A DNA stretch of 64,000 bases, from assembly GCF_049943955.1 (NCBI RefSeq), contig NZ_JBNFTW010000008.1, positions 62,001 to 126,000 on the forward strand, in the 5' to 3' direction. Every line of letters starts with the position of its first letter. Position 1 is the first letter of the stretch. The notes under the pieces were generated by a model, which worked only from the letters and a program-made list of their open reading frames with translations, was not told the DNA's origin and ran no database searches. Made by a program: the position numbers and the translations under genes. Source of the stretch: Desulfosporosinus sp049943955. Its GTDB lineage: Bacteria; Bacillota; Desulfitobacteriia; Desulfitobacteriales; Desulfitobacteriaceae. Positions 1 to 8,768 of this stretch are shown piece by piece.

Positions 1-121
1 TCCACAGGGTCTGTGGGTAACTTTATCCCAAATGTCCACCTTTATCTTAAAGCCCTCAACCCGCTGTCTATACTTATCTACAGACTTATACACATTATCC
101 ACAGTTTTACCTTATCCACAG
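1..121. promoter_or_regulatory. DnaA-box cluster
   Basis: Several copies of the DnaA box (TTATNCACA) are packed here: TTATACACA at 86-94, TTATCCACA at 95-103 and 112-120, and the near match TTATCTACA at 74-82. Weaker matches occur at 23-31 and, inverted, at 12-20 (TGTGGGTAA). The first bases (TCCACAG) suggest another box cut by the window edge. The cluster lies just beyond the terminator of the tsaD operon. No dnaA, dnaN or AT-rich unwinding element is visible, so a DnaA-binding or titration site is more likely than an origin, but the sequence to the left is not available. Confidence 0.7.
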
Positions 122-158
122 TACCTTTCCGCAAAAGAGATTTTTCTTTCAAAAGAAT

Positions 159-201
159 ACGAAACAAAGCGAGGAAATCTAACGTCCTCGCTTTGTTTCG
201 T
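159..201 (-). terminator. Intrinsic terminator of the tsaD operon
   Basis: A perfect 17-bp inverted repeat (arms 159-175 and 185-201, 9-nt loop) lies 33 bp beyond the tsaD stop. On the minus strand it is followed by a T-rich stretch, so it should end the amidohydrolase-tsaE-tsaB-rimI-tsaD transcript. On the plus strand there is no good T tract. Confidence 0.75.
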
Positions 202-233
202 CGAATTCATTTTCATTTAAACCACAATAATCA

Positions 234-1268
234 CTATAACGACTTTAAATTTAATCCTGGAACTGCATTCAATGTCCATGGTGCAGCGTCTCCTGCGAGG
301 AAATGATAATATCCCGCCGCAGCAATCATTGCCCCATTATCTGTGCAAAACACCGGTGAGGGATAAACTAAACGTACTTTTTGCCGAGATAGCTCATACT
401 CAAGAGTTTCCCTTAATAAACGATTTGCTGCAACTCCACCTGCTAAGAGAAGCGTTTTAACCCCAGTCTGCTGAAGAGCAAGCAGTGCTTTGTGAACTAG
501 AACGTCAACAACTGCTTGCTGAAAAGAAGCCGCTAAATCGGGAACATTTAAGGTTTCACCCCGCATACGGGCAGAATTCAAAGCATTCAAAACAGCTGAC
601 TTCATTCCGCTGAAACTAAAATCCAAACTTCCAGGCTCTAACATGGCGCGCGGAAATCTAAACGCTTGCTCATTACCGTCTTGAGCAGCTTTTTGAATCT
701 GAGGTCCTCCAGGATAACCTAACCCCAAAGCTCTGGCCACTTTGTCTAGAGCCTCACCAGCCGCGTCATCCCGAGTATATCCCAAAACTTCGTATCTTCC
801 ATGATCTTTAAATACAATAAGATGCGTATGTCCTCCGGAAACCAAAAGGGCCAAAAGAGGAAATTCCAGATCTTGATGTTCCAGGAAATTGGCATAAATA
901 TGCCCTTCCAAGTGGTTTATCCCCAACAGAGGAATTCCGGCGGCATAAGCCATAGCTTTGGCACCGGAAACGCCCACCAGCAGAGAACCCACGAGTCCCG
1001 GTCCATAAGTTACCGCAATCGCTGAAAGATCTTTAAACTCAACGCTGGCCTCGGCTAATGCCTGTTCCACTACCGGACGGATATGAAGGCTATGCTCGCG
1101 GGAAGCTATTTCCGGTACCACACCCCCATATTTCTGATGAGTCACAATTTGGGAAGAAATAATATGGCTGCGTAAGTTAACCCCATCAACTAAAACAGCG
1201 GCAGAGGTCTCATCACAGCTCGTTTCAATGCCTAAAATAGTAATCTGCTTCTCCTGACTCCCCGTCAT
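234..1268 (-). CDS. tsaD: tRNA N6-threonylcarbamoyladenosine transferase TsaD
   Basis: Catalytic subunit of the bacterial t6A machinery. With TsaB and TsaE it moves the threonylcarbamoyl group from threonylcarbamoyl-AMP (made by TsaC) to A37 of ANN-decoding tRNAs in the cytoplasm. The 344-residue length is normal for the family. The Kae1/Gcp ASKHA fold is visible: IETSCDETSAAV near residue 14, the metal-binding HLEGH (His119, His123), FSFSGMKSAV, and the C-terminal TDNGAMIA segment. The start overlaps the rimI stop by 4 nt (ATGA), indicating translational coupling. It is the last gene of the operon; the terminator at 159-201 follows. Confidence 0.97.
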   Translation of the reverse strand: MTGSQEKQITILGIETSCDETSAAVLVDGVNLRSHIISSQIVTHQKYGGVVPEIASREHSLHIRPVVEQALAEASVEFKDLSAIAVTYGPGLVGSLLVGVSGAKAMAYAAGIPLLGINHLEGHIYANFLEHQDLEFPLLALLVSGGHTHLIVFKDHGRYEVLGYTRDDAAGEALDKVARALGLGYPGGPQIQKAAQDGNEQAFRFPRAMLEPGSLDFSFSGMKSAVLNALNSARMRGETLNVPDLAASFQQAVVDVLVHKALLALQQTGVKTLLLAGGVAANRLLRETLEYELSRQKVRLVYPSPVFCTDNGAMIAAAGYYHFLAGDAAPWTLNAVPGLNLKSL

Positions 1269-1729
1269 CGTTCATCACTCCTCCCCAATTCCGCCCACAT
1301 AATCAAGGCATCCTCCCCCGTGTCTGCGTAATAGCCTTTGCGGACTCCTGCTGTGCTGAAACCCATGCGCCTGTATAGATCCTGGGCCGGATAATTAGAG
1401 ACGCGTACTTCGAGAGTCATCCGATCCATGCCTAAATTAACCATCTCGTTCATCACAGAACGCATCAAAAATTCTCCCCTGCGTTGACCCCGATAGTCAG
1501 GAGAAATAGCAATATTCGTGATATGTCCTTCATCAAGAATAAACCATAGTCCCATATACCCGATCACTCGGCCATCCAACTCCAGGCAACGATACTGGGC
1601 ATATTCGTTGTCTTTAAGTTCTGCCGCAAAGGCTTGTAACGACCAGGGAGTTGAAAAGGAAGCATGCTCGATTTCCATGATAGCTTCAAGATCTTCCATA
1701 CGCATTGGACGCACCAATCCTTTATTCAT
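1265..1729 (-). CDS. rimI: Ribosomal protein S18-alanine N-acetyltransferase RimI
   Basis: A 154-residue GNAT acetyltransferase. RimI acetylates the N-terminal alanine of ribosomal protein S18; homologues in some bacteria have wider substrates. The acetyl-CoA binding segment is seen in NIAISPDYRGQRRGEFLM (Q-x-x-G pattern), followed by LEVRVSNYPAQDLYRRMGF, the typical RimI/GNAT C-terminal half. The gene sits between tsaB and tsaD and overlaps both by a few bases, an arrangement common in Firmicutes. Function is assigned from family and position; the exact substrate is not shown by the sequence. Confidence 0.9.
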   Translation of the reverse strand: MNKGLVRPMRMEDLEAIMEIEHASFSTPWSLQAFAAELKDNEYAQYRCLELDGRVIGYMGLWFILDEGHITNIAISPDYRGQRRGEFLMRSVMNEMVNLGMDRMTLEVRVSNYPAQDLYRRMGFSTAGVRKGYYADTGEDALIMWAELGRSDER

Positions 1730-2447
1730 GGTTCTCTCCTTTGCGTGCCCGCTCTTTTTTGGCCCAATTGACCTCGGCCTCCGAAAAACGTATATAAAAG
1801 GGCTCTACCTTTTCGCCTGCACCAATCTCTTGCCAGCGTCTCCATACCTCTTGGGCCGCATAAGCCCCCCTTGGTAAGCTTAAATAATCCGGCAGGACAA
1901 TAGCTCTGTCCCCAAGAACAGCTTCAATTTCTTGTTTGGCTTTACCGGCAGCATCGCCGACAAAACAAATCCGCTGCTTAAGTTCCTTTAACTGTTCCAA
2001 CCATTCGCTGATTGAAAGGGCTTGTGGAGCCACTAGGCACTCTGCAGAAGCACTTTCCGCTGTCCAGTGATAGCGGGCTGTATACCACTCATTCTTTCGC
2101 GCATCTAATATGGGTACTATATCTTCGTCTCTCCCCCAGCCGGCCCAAGCGAGAGCATCAAGGGAGAGTATCCCTACCAACGGCAAATTCAAGACCTGTG
2201 CCAACCCTTGGGCTGTAGCGATGCCAATCCTTATCCCGGTAAATGAACCCGGTCCTCTCACAACACCTATTAACTCCAGTTGAGACAGTGACCAAGCAGC
2301 AGCAGTAAAAAGCTGGTCCAGCATTGGAATAATCCGTTCTGAATGTGTCTTTGAGGTATGTAAGAAACCCTCAGCAACGACCTTTCCATCTTCGGCTAGG
2401 GCAATGGCACTCACTTTTGTTGTTGTATCTATGGTTAAGTATTTCAT
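1722..2447 (-). CDS. tsaB: t6A biosynthesis protein TsaB
   Basis: A 241-residue inactive paralogue of TsaD that forms the TsaB-TsaD heterodimer, which TsaE binds. It begins with the ASKHA-type MKYLTIDTTTKVSAIAL and contains GPGSFTGIRIGIATAQGLA, the hallmark TsaB segment. The TsaD metal-binding HxExH is absent, as expected. The start abuts the tsaE stop with a 1-nt overlap and the end overlaps rimI by 8 nt, so the four genes form one translationally coupled operon. Confidence 0.95.
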   Translation of the reverse strand: MKYLTIDTTTKVSAIALAEDGKVVAEGFLHTSKTHSERIIPMLDQLFTAAAWSLSQLELIGVVRGPGSFTGIRIGIATAQGLAQVLNLPLVGILSLDALAWAGWGRDEDIVPILDARKNEWYTARYHWTAESASAECLVAPQALSISEWLEQLKELKQRICFVGDAAGKAKQEIEAVLGDRAIVLPDYLSLPRGAYAAQEVWRRWQEIGAGEKVEPFYIRFSEAEVNWAKKERARKGENHE

Positions 2448-2947
2448 TAGGATCCCCCAAGCTTTCCTTCCTTAGAGTGAATCATGGCTGTAATCCGTTG
2501 TTCCCAATTCCCTTCATTGACATGAAAGACAATTTCCCTAGGCTGTTCCCCGCTCCCAAAGATATTAACGTCCAGGCGATTTTCCGGCAAATAATCCTCA
2601 GCAATTTCCGGCCATTCAATTAAACAAATAGAATCCCCTGAAAACGATTCCTCAACACCGATCACTTCAGCTTCGTGAGGATGCTGCAAACGGTACAAAT
2701 CCATATGAACTAAGTGAATCTGAGTTCCTTGACATTGGCCTTCGTATTCATGAATTAAGGTATACGTCGGACTGGCCATCGGTCTCGTGACCCCTAACCC
2801 TTCGCCGATTCCTTGAGCAAAGGCAGTTTTTCCGGCGCCCAAATCCCCAATTAAGGCAAGGACGTCGCCGGGCAGCAAGTACGCTGCTAAATATCTTCCC
2901 CAGTTTTTTGTTTGTTCAGCTGTCACACTCGTTACTTTATAATCCAT
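2447..2947 (-). CDS. tsaE: t6A biosynthesis ATPase TsaE
   Basis: P-loop ATPase that regulates the TsaB-TsaD complex during t6A synthesis. The reading frame is open upstream to 3064, but I place the start at 2947 (MDYKVTSV, 166 residues). There the SD-like GAGGAAAG precedes the ATG, and the length matches the usual 150-165 residues. Walker A GDLGAGKT lies at residues 34-41, with PTYTLIHEYEG and CLIEWPE further on, both typical of TsaE. The chosen start overlaps the end of the amidohydrolase gene by 11 bp, so that gene probably belongs to the same transcript. Confidence 0.93.
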   Translation of the reverse strand: MDYKVTSVTAEQTKNWGRYLAAYLLPGDVLALIGDLGAGKTAFAQGIGEGLGVTRPMASPTYTLIHEYEGQCQGTQIHLVHMDLYRLQHPHEAEVIGVEESFSGDSICLIEWPEIAEDYLPENRLDVNIFGSGEQPREIVFHVNEGNWEQRITAMIHSKEGKLGGS

Positions 2948-4121
2948 TACCAGCTTTCCTCGCTTCCGGACAGACCATCTTCCCGTCGATAATGACATAG
3001 TGAGGACGCGCACCCAATTGAAAGGGATGTTCATCCCAAACAACAATATCAGCGTCTTTACCAACCTCTAAAGAACCGATACGATCAGCAACACCGAGAA
3101 TTTCCGCCGCATTAATGGTGATGGCACGAAGAGCATCTTCCTTATCCATTCCTGCTTTGTGAGCCAGAGCAGCACACAAAGGAAGCTGTTCTATGGGAGT
3201 AACTGAGTGATCGGTCATAATAGCTACTTTAACTCCTGCTTTAGTTAAGATTCCCGGAGTTTGGAACGATTTATCCTTTAATTCAACTTTCGAGCGGTTT
3301 GTCAAAAGGGGACCAACCACCGCAGGATATCCCAACTCAGCCAACTCTTCAGCAATTTTGTGACCTTCCGTACAATGTTCAATAACTAAATCAACGTCAA
3401 ATTCCCGGGCAATACGAATTGCCGTCATAATATCATCCGCCCGATGGGCATGAGCGCGTAAGGGAATTTCCCGCTGAATAACCTTCATAAGCACCTCCAG
3501 GCCCAAATCCCTCTCCGGAAGTTTATCCGGATCGTTTTTCCCATCCTCAAGCTTACCCTTATATACTTGAGCATCAACTAAAGCTTGACGCAGGAGTGCT
3601 GCCGTGCCCATCCGGGTCATGGGCATTTTCTTTTGTTCACCATAAACCATTTTAGGGTTCTCGCCAAAAGCGATTTTTAAACCTGCAGGATCTCTTACAA
3701 CCATTTTATCGACAATTTTACCGGCTGTCTTCATGACTACTCCCGTTCCGCCAATAACATTACCGCTGCCGGGGCCGGTAAAGACAGCTGTGATCCCGCC
3801 TAAGCGGGCGTCGCGAAAACCTTCGTCCTCAGGATTAATACCATCAATGGCCCGCATATCCGGTGTCACCGGATCAGTCATTTCATTAAAGTCTTCTCCC
3901 TCCCAGCGGTAGATCTCTTCCCCAATACCTACATGACAGTGAGCATCAATCATACCGGGCAAAACGAGACATCCGGAAGCATCGATCACCTCAGCATCCC
4001 CGGGAACTTCCAATGTTTCTCCGAGAGCCGCGATTTTCGATTCCTCGATTAAGAGATCTCCCACGAAATCACACCCTGCCATCGTATAAATCCGGCCGTT
4101 TTTTATTAGAAGTTTCCTCAT
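2937..4121 (-). CDS. Amidohydrolase, imidazolonepropionase-like
   Basis: A 394-residue metal-dependent hydrolase of the amidohydrolase superfamily. The N-terminal beta-sandwich (KNGRIYTMAG) is followed by the metal site DAHCHVG, then RAHAHRADD, IEHCTEG and MTDHSV, which supply the His and Asp ligands of a TIM-barrel hydrolase. It ends with the usual return to the sandwich domain (GSLEVGKDADIVVW). The natural substrate cannot be read from the sequence; relatives act on imidazolonepropionate, dipeptides and other cyclic or linear amides. It overlaps the transporter upstream (52 bp) and tsaE downstream (11 bp), so it is probably co-transcribed with both. Confidence 0.85.
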   Translation of the reverse strand: MRKLLIKNGRIYTMAGCDFVGDLLIEESKIAALGETLEVPGDAEVIDASGCLVLPGMIDAHCHVGIGEEIYRWEGEDFNEMTDPVTPDMRAIDGINPEDEGFRDARLGGITAVFTGPGSGNVIGGTGVVMKTAGKIVDKMVVRDPAGLKIAFGENPKMVYGEQKKMPMTRMGTAALLRQALVDAQVYKGKLEDGKNDPDKLPERDLGLEVLMKVIQREIPLRAHAHRADDIMTAIRIAREFDVDLVIEHCTEGHKIAEELAELGYPAVVGPLLTNRSKVELKDKSFQTPGILTKAGVKVAIMTDHSVTPIEQLPLCAALAHKAGMDKEDALRAITINAAEILGVADRIGSLEVGKDADIVVWDEHPFQLGARPHYVIIDGKMVCPEARKAGNGL

Positions 4122-5010
4122 TCTTTTTGTTCCTCCAATTTAATAATAAAATTCCCGCTAAAACAAATCCCCCTCCAATCCACTGGGTCATGGTGGGAAA
4201 TTCCTTTAAAAAAATTGCGGCTAACACAAACGTCATTGGCAATTCAAAGGTACTCAAAATAGCGGCCTGATCAGAGCCAAGACGTTCAATGCCCAACAAC
4301 GTCATATAAAAAGGAATGATTGAGGCAATAGTAGCCAGCAAAAGGCCTACTTCCCAAATGTGTACATCCTGCCAAGGAATGCTCATAATTTCTCCCTTCG
4401 TGACAATGAGCAACGAAACAGCACATACCCATTGGCTAAAACACATGGCCGCCAAGGGCGACACCTCAGCCAGCACAACTTCTCCCACAAGATTGAAAAC
4501 CGCGTAACCTATTGCCGCCGTCAAGCCCAAGAGAATACCAACCCAAGCCACTCCACTGACACCTGAGACTATTCCGCTGGCCAACGTTGTCCCGCCCAAG
4601 GCCAAGAAGAGAGCTGCCAATTCCTTTTGACCGATTTGCTTATGCCATAAAAAAACACTCGCCCCAAGAACTAAGGCCGGATATAGATAAAGAAGAAGTA
4701 TAGCTACGGAAACGGGCAGGAACATAAGCGCGTAAGCATACAACAAGCTTGTTCCCATTGTTCCCACGACACCTTGGAGCAGCAGCCAGCCCAACATCCG
4801 TCCTGAAATTTTGAAAATCTCCCGTTTGAAAATAACTGTATAACTAAAGAGAAGAATAGATGCCACCCAAGATTGTAAAGCAATGACTTGGATTGGTCCA
4901 AGTCCAAGCTGGTAGGCCCCTTTCAAGAGAATAGACATACAGGCATATCCAGTTCCCGCTGTTAGGACAGCACCTACTCCCTGCCAACGCTGCATTTGAA
5001 CCTTCTGCAC
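4069..5010 (-). CDS. EamA-family (DMT) transporter
   Basis: A 313-residue polytopic membrane protein with ten predicted hydrophobic helices and two EamA repeats: residues about 15-150, and about 160-300 ending in MTQWIGGGFVLAGILLLNW. Members export amino acids, metabolites or drugs; this substrate is unknown. The C-terminus is short, charged and cytoplasmic (NKKNEETSNKKR). The last 52 bp overlap the start of the amidohydrolase gene in another frame, suggesting one operon, and a functional link with the hydrolase is possible. An internal start is conceivable but would remove the first membrane helix. Confidence 0.85.
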   Translation of the reverse strand: MQKVQMQRWQGVGAVLTAGTGYACMSILLKGAYQLGLGPIQVIALQSWVASILLFSYTVIFKREIFKISGRMLGWLLLQGVVGTMGTSLLYAYALMFLPVSVAILLLYLYPALVLGASVFLWHKQIGQKELAALFLALGGTTLASGIVSGVSGVAWVGILLGLTAAIGYAVFNLVGEVVLAEVSPLAAMCFSQWVCAVSLLIVTKGEIMSIPWQDVHIWEVGLLLATIASIIPFYMTLLGIERLGSDQAAILSTFELPMTFVLAAIFLKEFPTMTQWIGGGFVLAGILLLNWRNKKNEETSNKKRPDLYDGRV

Positions 5011-5091
5011 TGAAGACAGCCCTCATTTCTATCAAAGTTAACCCACCGCCACCTTACCGTAGGGTACTTTGGCGTGATAAAGCCCGATATA

Positions 5092-7266
5092 TTAGGCTAG
5101 GGACGCATTAGGCAAAAGGTCCTTCATGGAAAGGCTCACCCGTTCCCTCTCCTTATCAATCCCCAGAACACGAACTTTAACAATATCTCCTACAGCTACA
5201 ACCTCCATCGGATGTTTAATATAGTTATCACTTAACTGAGAAATATGAACAAGTCCGTCGTGTTTAACTCCTATATCCACAAAAGCGCCAAAATCGACCA
5301 CATTGCGAACGGTTCCTTCTAAGATCATGCCTTCCTTGAGGTCCTCTAAGTGAGTGACATCCCGCCGCAGCAGCGGTCGGGGCAAATCTTCCCGTGGATC
5401 TCGTCCCGGTCTTTGCAGAGCATCTAAAATATCGCGAACTGTCGGTACCCCGGCGCCAAATTCTTCAGCCAATTCCTCAGCTGTTTGTTCGGCGAGTTTC
5501 TGACGGACTTCTCTAAGATGATCCTTTAAATCCTGAGGGGTATGACCAACCTTTTTTAAAATATTCTCCGCCAGTTGGTAGGATTCTGGATGAACCGGTG
5601 TATTTTCCAGTGGATTGTCCCCATCGGGCAGACGAATAAACCCAGCGCATTGGATAAATGTTTGGGCACCAAGGCGGGGGATTTTTTTCAGTTGGTCTCG
5701 TGACTTGAATTTTCCGTTCTCGTCACGCCAGGCAATAATATTTTTCGCTACTGCCGGTTTCAGCCCGGCCACGTATTGAAGCAGGGAAGCCGAAGCAGTA
5801 TTTAGATCAACACCAACGGCATTCACACAGGTTTCCACAACTCCATGGAGAGATTCCTCCAACCGCTTGGGCTGAACATCATGCTGATATTGACCCACAC
5901 CGACGGCTTTCGGTTCAATCTTAACCAGCTCAGCTAAAGGATCTTGAAGCCGTCGGGCAATGGAGACCGCGCTCCGCAGAGAAAGATCAAAATCAGGAAA
6001 TTCCTCGCCGGCCAATTTCGAAGCGGAATAGACAGAAGCTCCTGCCTCGCTGACTAAAATAAATTCGGCAGTTATTCCCTCTTCCTGAATCATTTCCGCT
6101 ACAACTTCTTCCGTTTCCCTCGAGGCTGTGCCATTGCCTATAGCAATGATATCGACTGCGAATTCTGTAATTGCCTTTTTTAAAGCAACTTTTGATTCTT
6201 CACGCTGCCTTTTCCCGGTATGGGGGTAAATTACTCCCACCTTCATAAGTTTTCCCGTCTCATCAACAACGGCCCACTTACATCCGGTCCGGAATCCTGG
6301 GTCAAGACCTAAAACTATTCTACCCCGGACGGGAGGCTGAAGCAGAAGCTGCCGAAGGTTGGCGGCAAACACTTTTATCGCTTGCTCCTCAGCATGAGAG
6401 GAAAGCTCTGTCCGTATCTCTCTTTCAATAGAAGGTTCTATTAAGCGTTTATAAGAATCTGCGGCCGCCCTTTGAACATATTCGGCGCAAGGGCCGGTTT
6501 TTACATAACGAATATCAATAAGCCGTTGGATCGTTTCCAAGGGAGATTCAATTTTGACGGTTAAAAACTCTTCAATCTCGCCCCGATTAAGGGCCAAAAT
6601 CCGATGGGGAGGAATCTTACGAACTGGTTCACGGTATTCATAGTACATTTCGTAGGCAGAGCGTTCCTTACCCTTTTTAGCCGACGCTGCAGCAACCACA
6701 TCAGCGATTCGCCAAGTCTCTTCACGTATCTGTTTACGCAAAGCAGCATCATCAGCTATAAGCTCGGCGATAATATCCATGGCACCATTCAAAGCATCTT
6801 CGACCATCGTGACATCTAATTCAGCATTCAGATACTTCGCGGCCTCTCCCTGAGGGTCAACGCGAACTCCGGGATATTGGAGGAGCAGCCATGAAGCTAA
6901 AGGTTCCAAACCCTTCTCTTTAGCCACAGTAGCCCGTGTCCGACGTTTCTGCTTATAGGGCCGATAGAGATCTTCGACGTCCTGAAGTACTGTCGCGGCA
7001 GTAATTTGAGCCGACAGTTCATCGCTAAGTTTTCCTTGTTCATCAATAAGCCGCAGGACCTCAGCTTTCCGCTGTTCCAAGCGTCGTAAATAATCTAACC
7101 GTTCAACAATATCGCGCAATACATTTTCATCTAGTTCCCCGGTAACCTCTTTACGGTAACGGGCTATAAAGGGAATCGTATTTCCGCTATCCAATAAGTT
7201 GACTGCTTCTTGCACTTGTGTCTGCTTTAATCCAAGTTCTTTAGCAATAACTTGACTAAAATTCAA
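5092..7266 (-). CDS. tex: Tex-family RNA-binding transcription accessory protein
   Basis: A 724-residue Tex protein. Visible domains in order: N-terminal helical Tex_N (residues 1-190), central region, YqgF/RNase H-like domain starting near VLGLDPGFRTGCKWAVVD, helix-hairpin-helix segment (VGVDLNTASASLLQYVAGL, then the KIPRLGAQ region), and a C-terminal S1 domain (LEGTVRNVVDFGAFVDIGV to VSLSMKDLL). Tex binds nucleic acid and affects transcription and stress tolerance; its exact role in clostridia is unclear. It is monocistronic here. A TTCCAT-ATA-ATGGAA palindrome lies 66 bp upstream (7332-7346), of unknown meaning. Confidence 0.95.
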   Translation of the reverse strand: MNFSQVIAKELGLKQTQVQEAVNLLDSGNTIPFIARYRKEVTGELDENVLRDIVERLDYLRRLEQRKAEVLRLIDEQGKLSDELSAQITAATVLQDVEDLYRPYKQKRRTRATVAKEKGLEPLASWLLLQYPGVRVDPQGEAAKYLNAELDVTMVEDALNGAMDIIAELIADDAALRKQIREETWRIADVVAAASAKKGKERSAYEMYYEYREPVRKIPPHRILALNRGEIEEFLTVKIESPLETIQRLIDIRYVKTGPCAEYVQRAAADSYKRLIEPSIEREIRTELSSHAEEQAIKVFAANLRQLLLQPPVRGRIVLGLDPGFRTGCKWAVVDETGKLMKVGVIYPHTGKRQREESKVALKKAITEFAVDIIAIGNGTASRETEEVVAEMIQEEGITAEFILVSEAGASVYSASKLAGEEFPDFDLSLRSAVSIARRLQDPLAELVKIEPKAVGVGQYQHDVQPKRLEESLHGVVETCVNAVGVDLNTASASLLQYVAGLKPAVAKNIIAWRDENGKFKSRDQLKKIPRLGAQTFIQCAGFIRLPDGDNPLENTPVHPESYQLAENILKKVGHTPQDLKDHLREVRQKLAEQTAEELAEEFGAGVPTVRDILDALQRPGRDPREDLPRPLLRRDVTHLEDLKEGMILEGTVRNVVDFGAFVDIGVKHDGLVHISQLSDNYIKHPMEVVAVGDIVKVRVLGIDKERERVSLSMKDLLPNASLA

Positions 7267-7357
7267 AATCCTATTTCCTCCCTAACTATGCTCATCATCA
7301 ATGATGTTAATGGTTTTTATTATATAACATGTTCCATATAATGGAAAGCAAAGGCTG

Positions 7358-7393
7358 AAACTTCATTGACACGTTAAGTAAACGATGAAGTTT
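7358..7393 (-). terminator. Hairpin at the end of the aminotransferase gene
   Basis: Nine-bp arms AAACTTCAT (7358-7366) and ATGAAGTTT (7385-7393) form a hairpin that overlaps the stop codon of the aminotransferase gene on the minus strand. The following T-run is weak, so termination is only likely, not certain. Confidence 0.4.
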
Positions 7394-8567
7394 AAGCCTC
7401 TATCAGCCTATGCCGCAAATAGTTTTGAATACGCTGAACCGCCTCTTCCAGAACTCTGTCGTCTTGTACCATAGCTATACGCACATACCCTTCGCCATAC
7501 TCTCCGAAGGCCACTCCCGGAACCACGATGACCCCCGCTTCTCGGGCTAACTCCCTGGCAAAGGATACCGAATCCTGCCTGGTCGGAACCGGAGCCCAAA
7601 TAAACATGGAACCCTGAGGCAGCGGCATCTTCCAACCCGCACGAGCGCAGCCTTCTACCAAAATATCTCTTCGTCTCTGATAAGCCCGCCGATTTTCGTC
7701 TATGGAACTTTGAGGTAAACTGAGTGCGGCTGCCCCCATTCTTAAGATTGGCCCAAATACTCCATAATCAATATTGGATTTAAGTTGTGAAAGGTTACCA
7801 ATAACTTCTGCCTTTCCCACTGCAAAGCCCAAACGGACTCCCGCAAGATTATAAGTTTTAGAAACAGAATGAAATTCTATACCCACATCTATAGCACCGC
7901 GCGCTTGTAAAAAGCTCACCGGTCGATAGCCTTCAAAGGCTAATTCAGAATAAGCGGCATCATGACAAATAAGAAGATCATAGGTTTTAGCAAACTCCAC
8001 AACATCTTCGAAGAAGGAAAGAGGGGCCACCGCGGCCGTTGGATTATTAGGGTAATTTAAAAACATAAGTTTAGCTCTTCGCGCCAAATCGGGATCAATT
8101 GCCTGGAGATCCGGCAAGTAGCCATTCTTCTCCTCCAGCGGCAGAGGAACCTTCTCTCCGCCTGCCAGCAACAGGCCGGCTGTATAAATAGGATAACCGG
8201 GATCGGGTATCAACGCTAAATCACCAGGGTTAATATAGGCTAAAAAAATATGAGCCAGTCCATCCTGGGAACCCATTAAGGGCAATACTTCAGAGTCTGG
8301 ATCTAAAGAAACCTCAAACCGTTCTTGATACCATCGGGCACAAGCCTGGCGAAATTCTCCAGTCCCACGGGTTAACGTATAACCATATTGAGTTTCCTCA
8401 AGAACTGCCTGACTGAGAATCTGGCGAAGTTCCTCAGCCGGAGCTCGATCAGGGCTTCCTATACTCAAATTGATTAATGATTTACCCTCTTGCTCTAACG
8501 TCTTCTTTAAATTATCCATTTCCGTAAAAACTGAAGCACCAAGCCCAGCCAAACGTTTTGCAGGCAT
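7392..8567 (-). CDS. PLP-dependent aminotransferase, LL-DAP/aspartate type
   Basis: A 391-residue fold-type I class I/II aminotransferase. Visible features are NLSIGSPD near residue 33, PDPGYPIY, FLNYPNNPTAAVA, and the PLP lysine in SVSKTYNLAGVRLGF (Schiff-base Lys in SVSK). The C-terminal domain contains the substrate-binding arginine region (GEGYVRIAM). It is closest in style to LL-diaminopimelate aminotransferase-like or alanine/aspartate aminotransferases of clostridia. The donor and acceptor cannot be fixed from sequence, so I give no symbol. The gene stands alone between Tex and the cyclophilin. Confidence 0.88.
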   Translation of the reverse strand: MPAKRLAGLGASVFTEMDNLKKTLEQEGKSLINLSIGSPDRAPAEELRQILSQAVLEETQYGYTLTRGTGEFRQACARWYQERFEVSLDPDSEVLPLMGSQDGLAHIFLAYINPGDLALIPDPGYPIYTAGLLLAGGEKVPLPLEEKNGYLPDLQAIDPDLARRAKLMFLNYPNNPTAAVAPLSFFEDVVEFAKTYDLLICHDAAYSELAFEGYRPVSFLQARGAIDVGIEFHSVSKTYNLAGVRLGFAVGKAEVIGNLSQLKSNIDYGVFGPILRMGAAALSLPQSSIDENRRAYQRRRDILVEGCARAGWKMPLPQGSMFIWAPVPTRQDSVSFARELAREAGVIVVPGVAFGEYGEGYVRIAMVQDDRVLEEAVQRIQNYLRHRLIEA

Positions 8568-8720
8568 ACTATCACTCCATTCTCTTTTAGATAACCATCG
8601 TTTTTTAATAAATCACCCTAAGGCCGCTGCAAAACTATTAAGCGGAAATAAATTTGGCCTCTAAACATTGTATCATGTTTATTTGTCATTATTTGACCAA
8701 ATTTGTAACTAATTTGTCTA

Positions 8721-8753
8721 AAAAGCCCCTGCTGACAGACAGCGGGGGCTTAA
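8721..8753 (-). terminator. Intrinsic terminator after the cyclophilin gene
   Basis: On the minus strand AAGCCCCCGCTG pairs with CAGCAGGGGCTT and is followed directly by TTT. It lies 16 bp downstream of the peptidyl-prolyl isomerase stop codon. Confidence 0.85.
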
Positions 8754-8768
8754 AAGTATAGTCAGGTT

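Noticed and set aside
1..233. Chromosomal origin oriC
   Set aside because: DnaA boxes are present, but no dnaA/dnaN neighbourhood or AT-rich unwinding region is in view. A non-origin DnaA cluster is the safer call.
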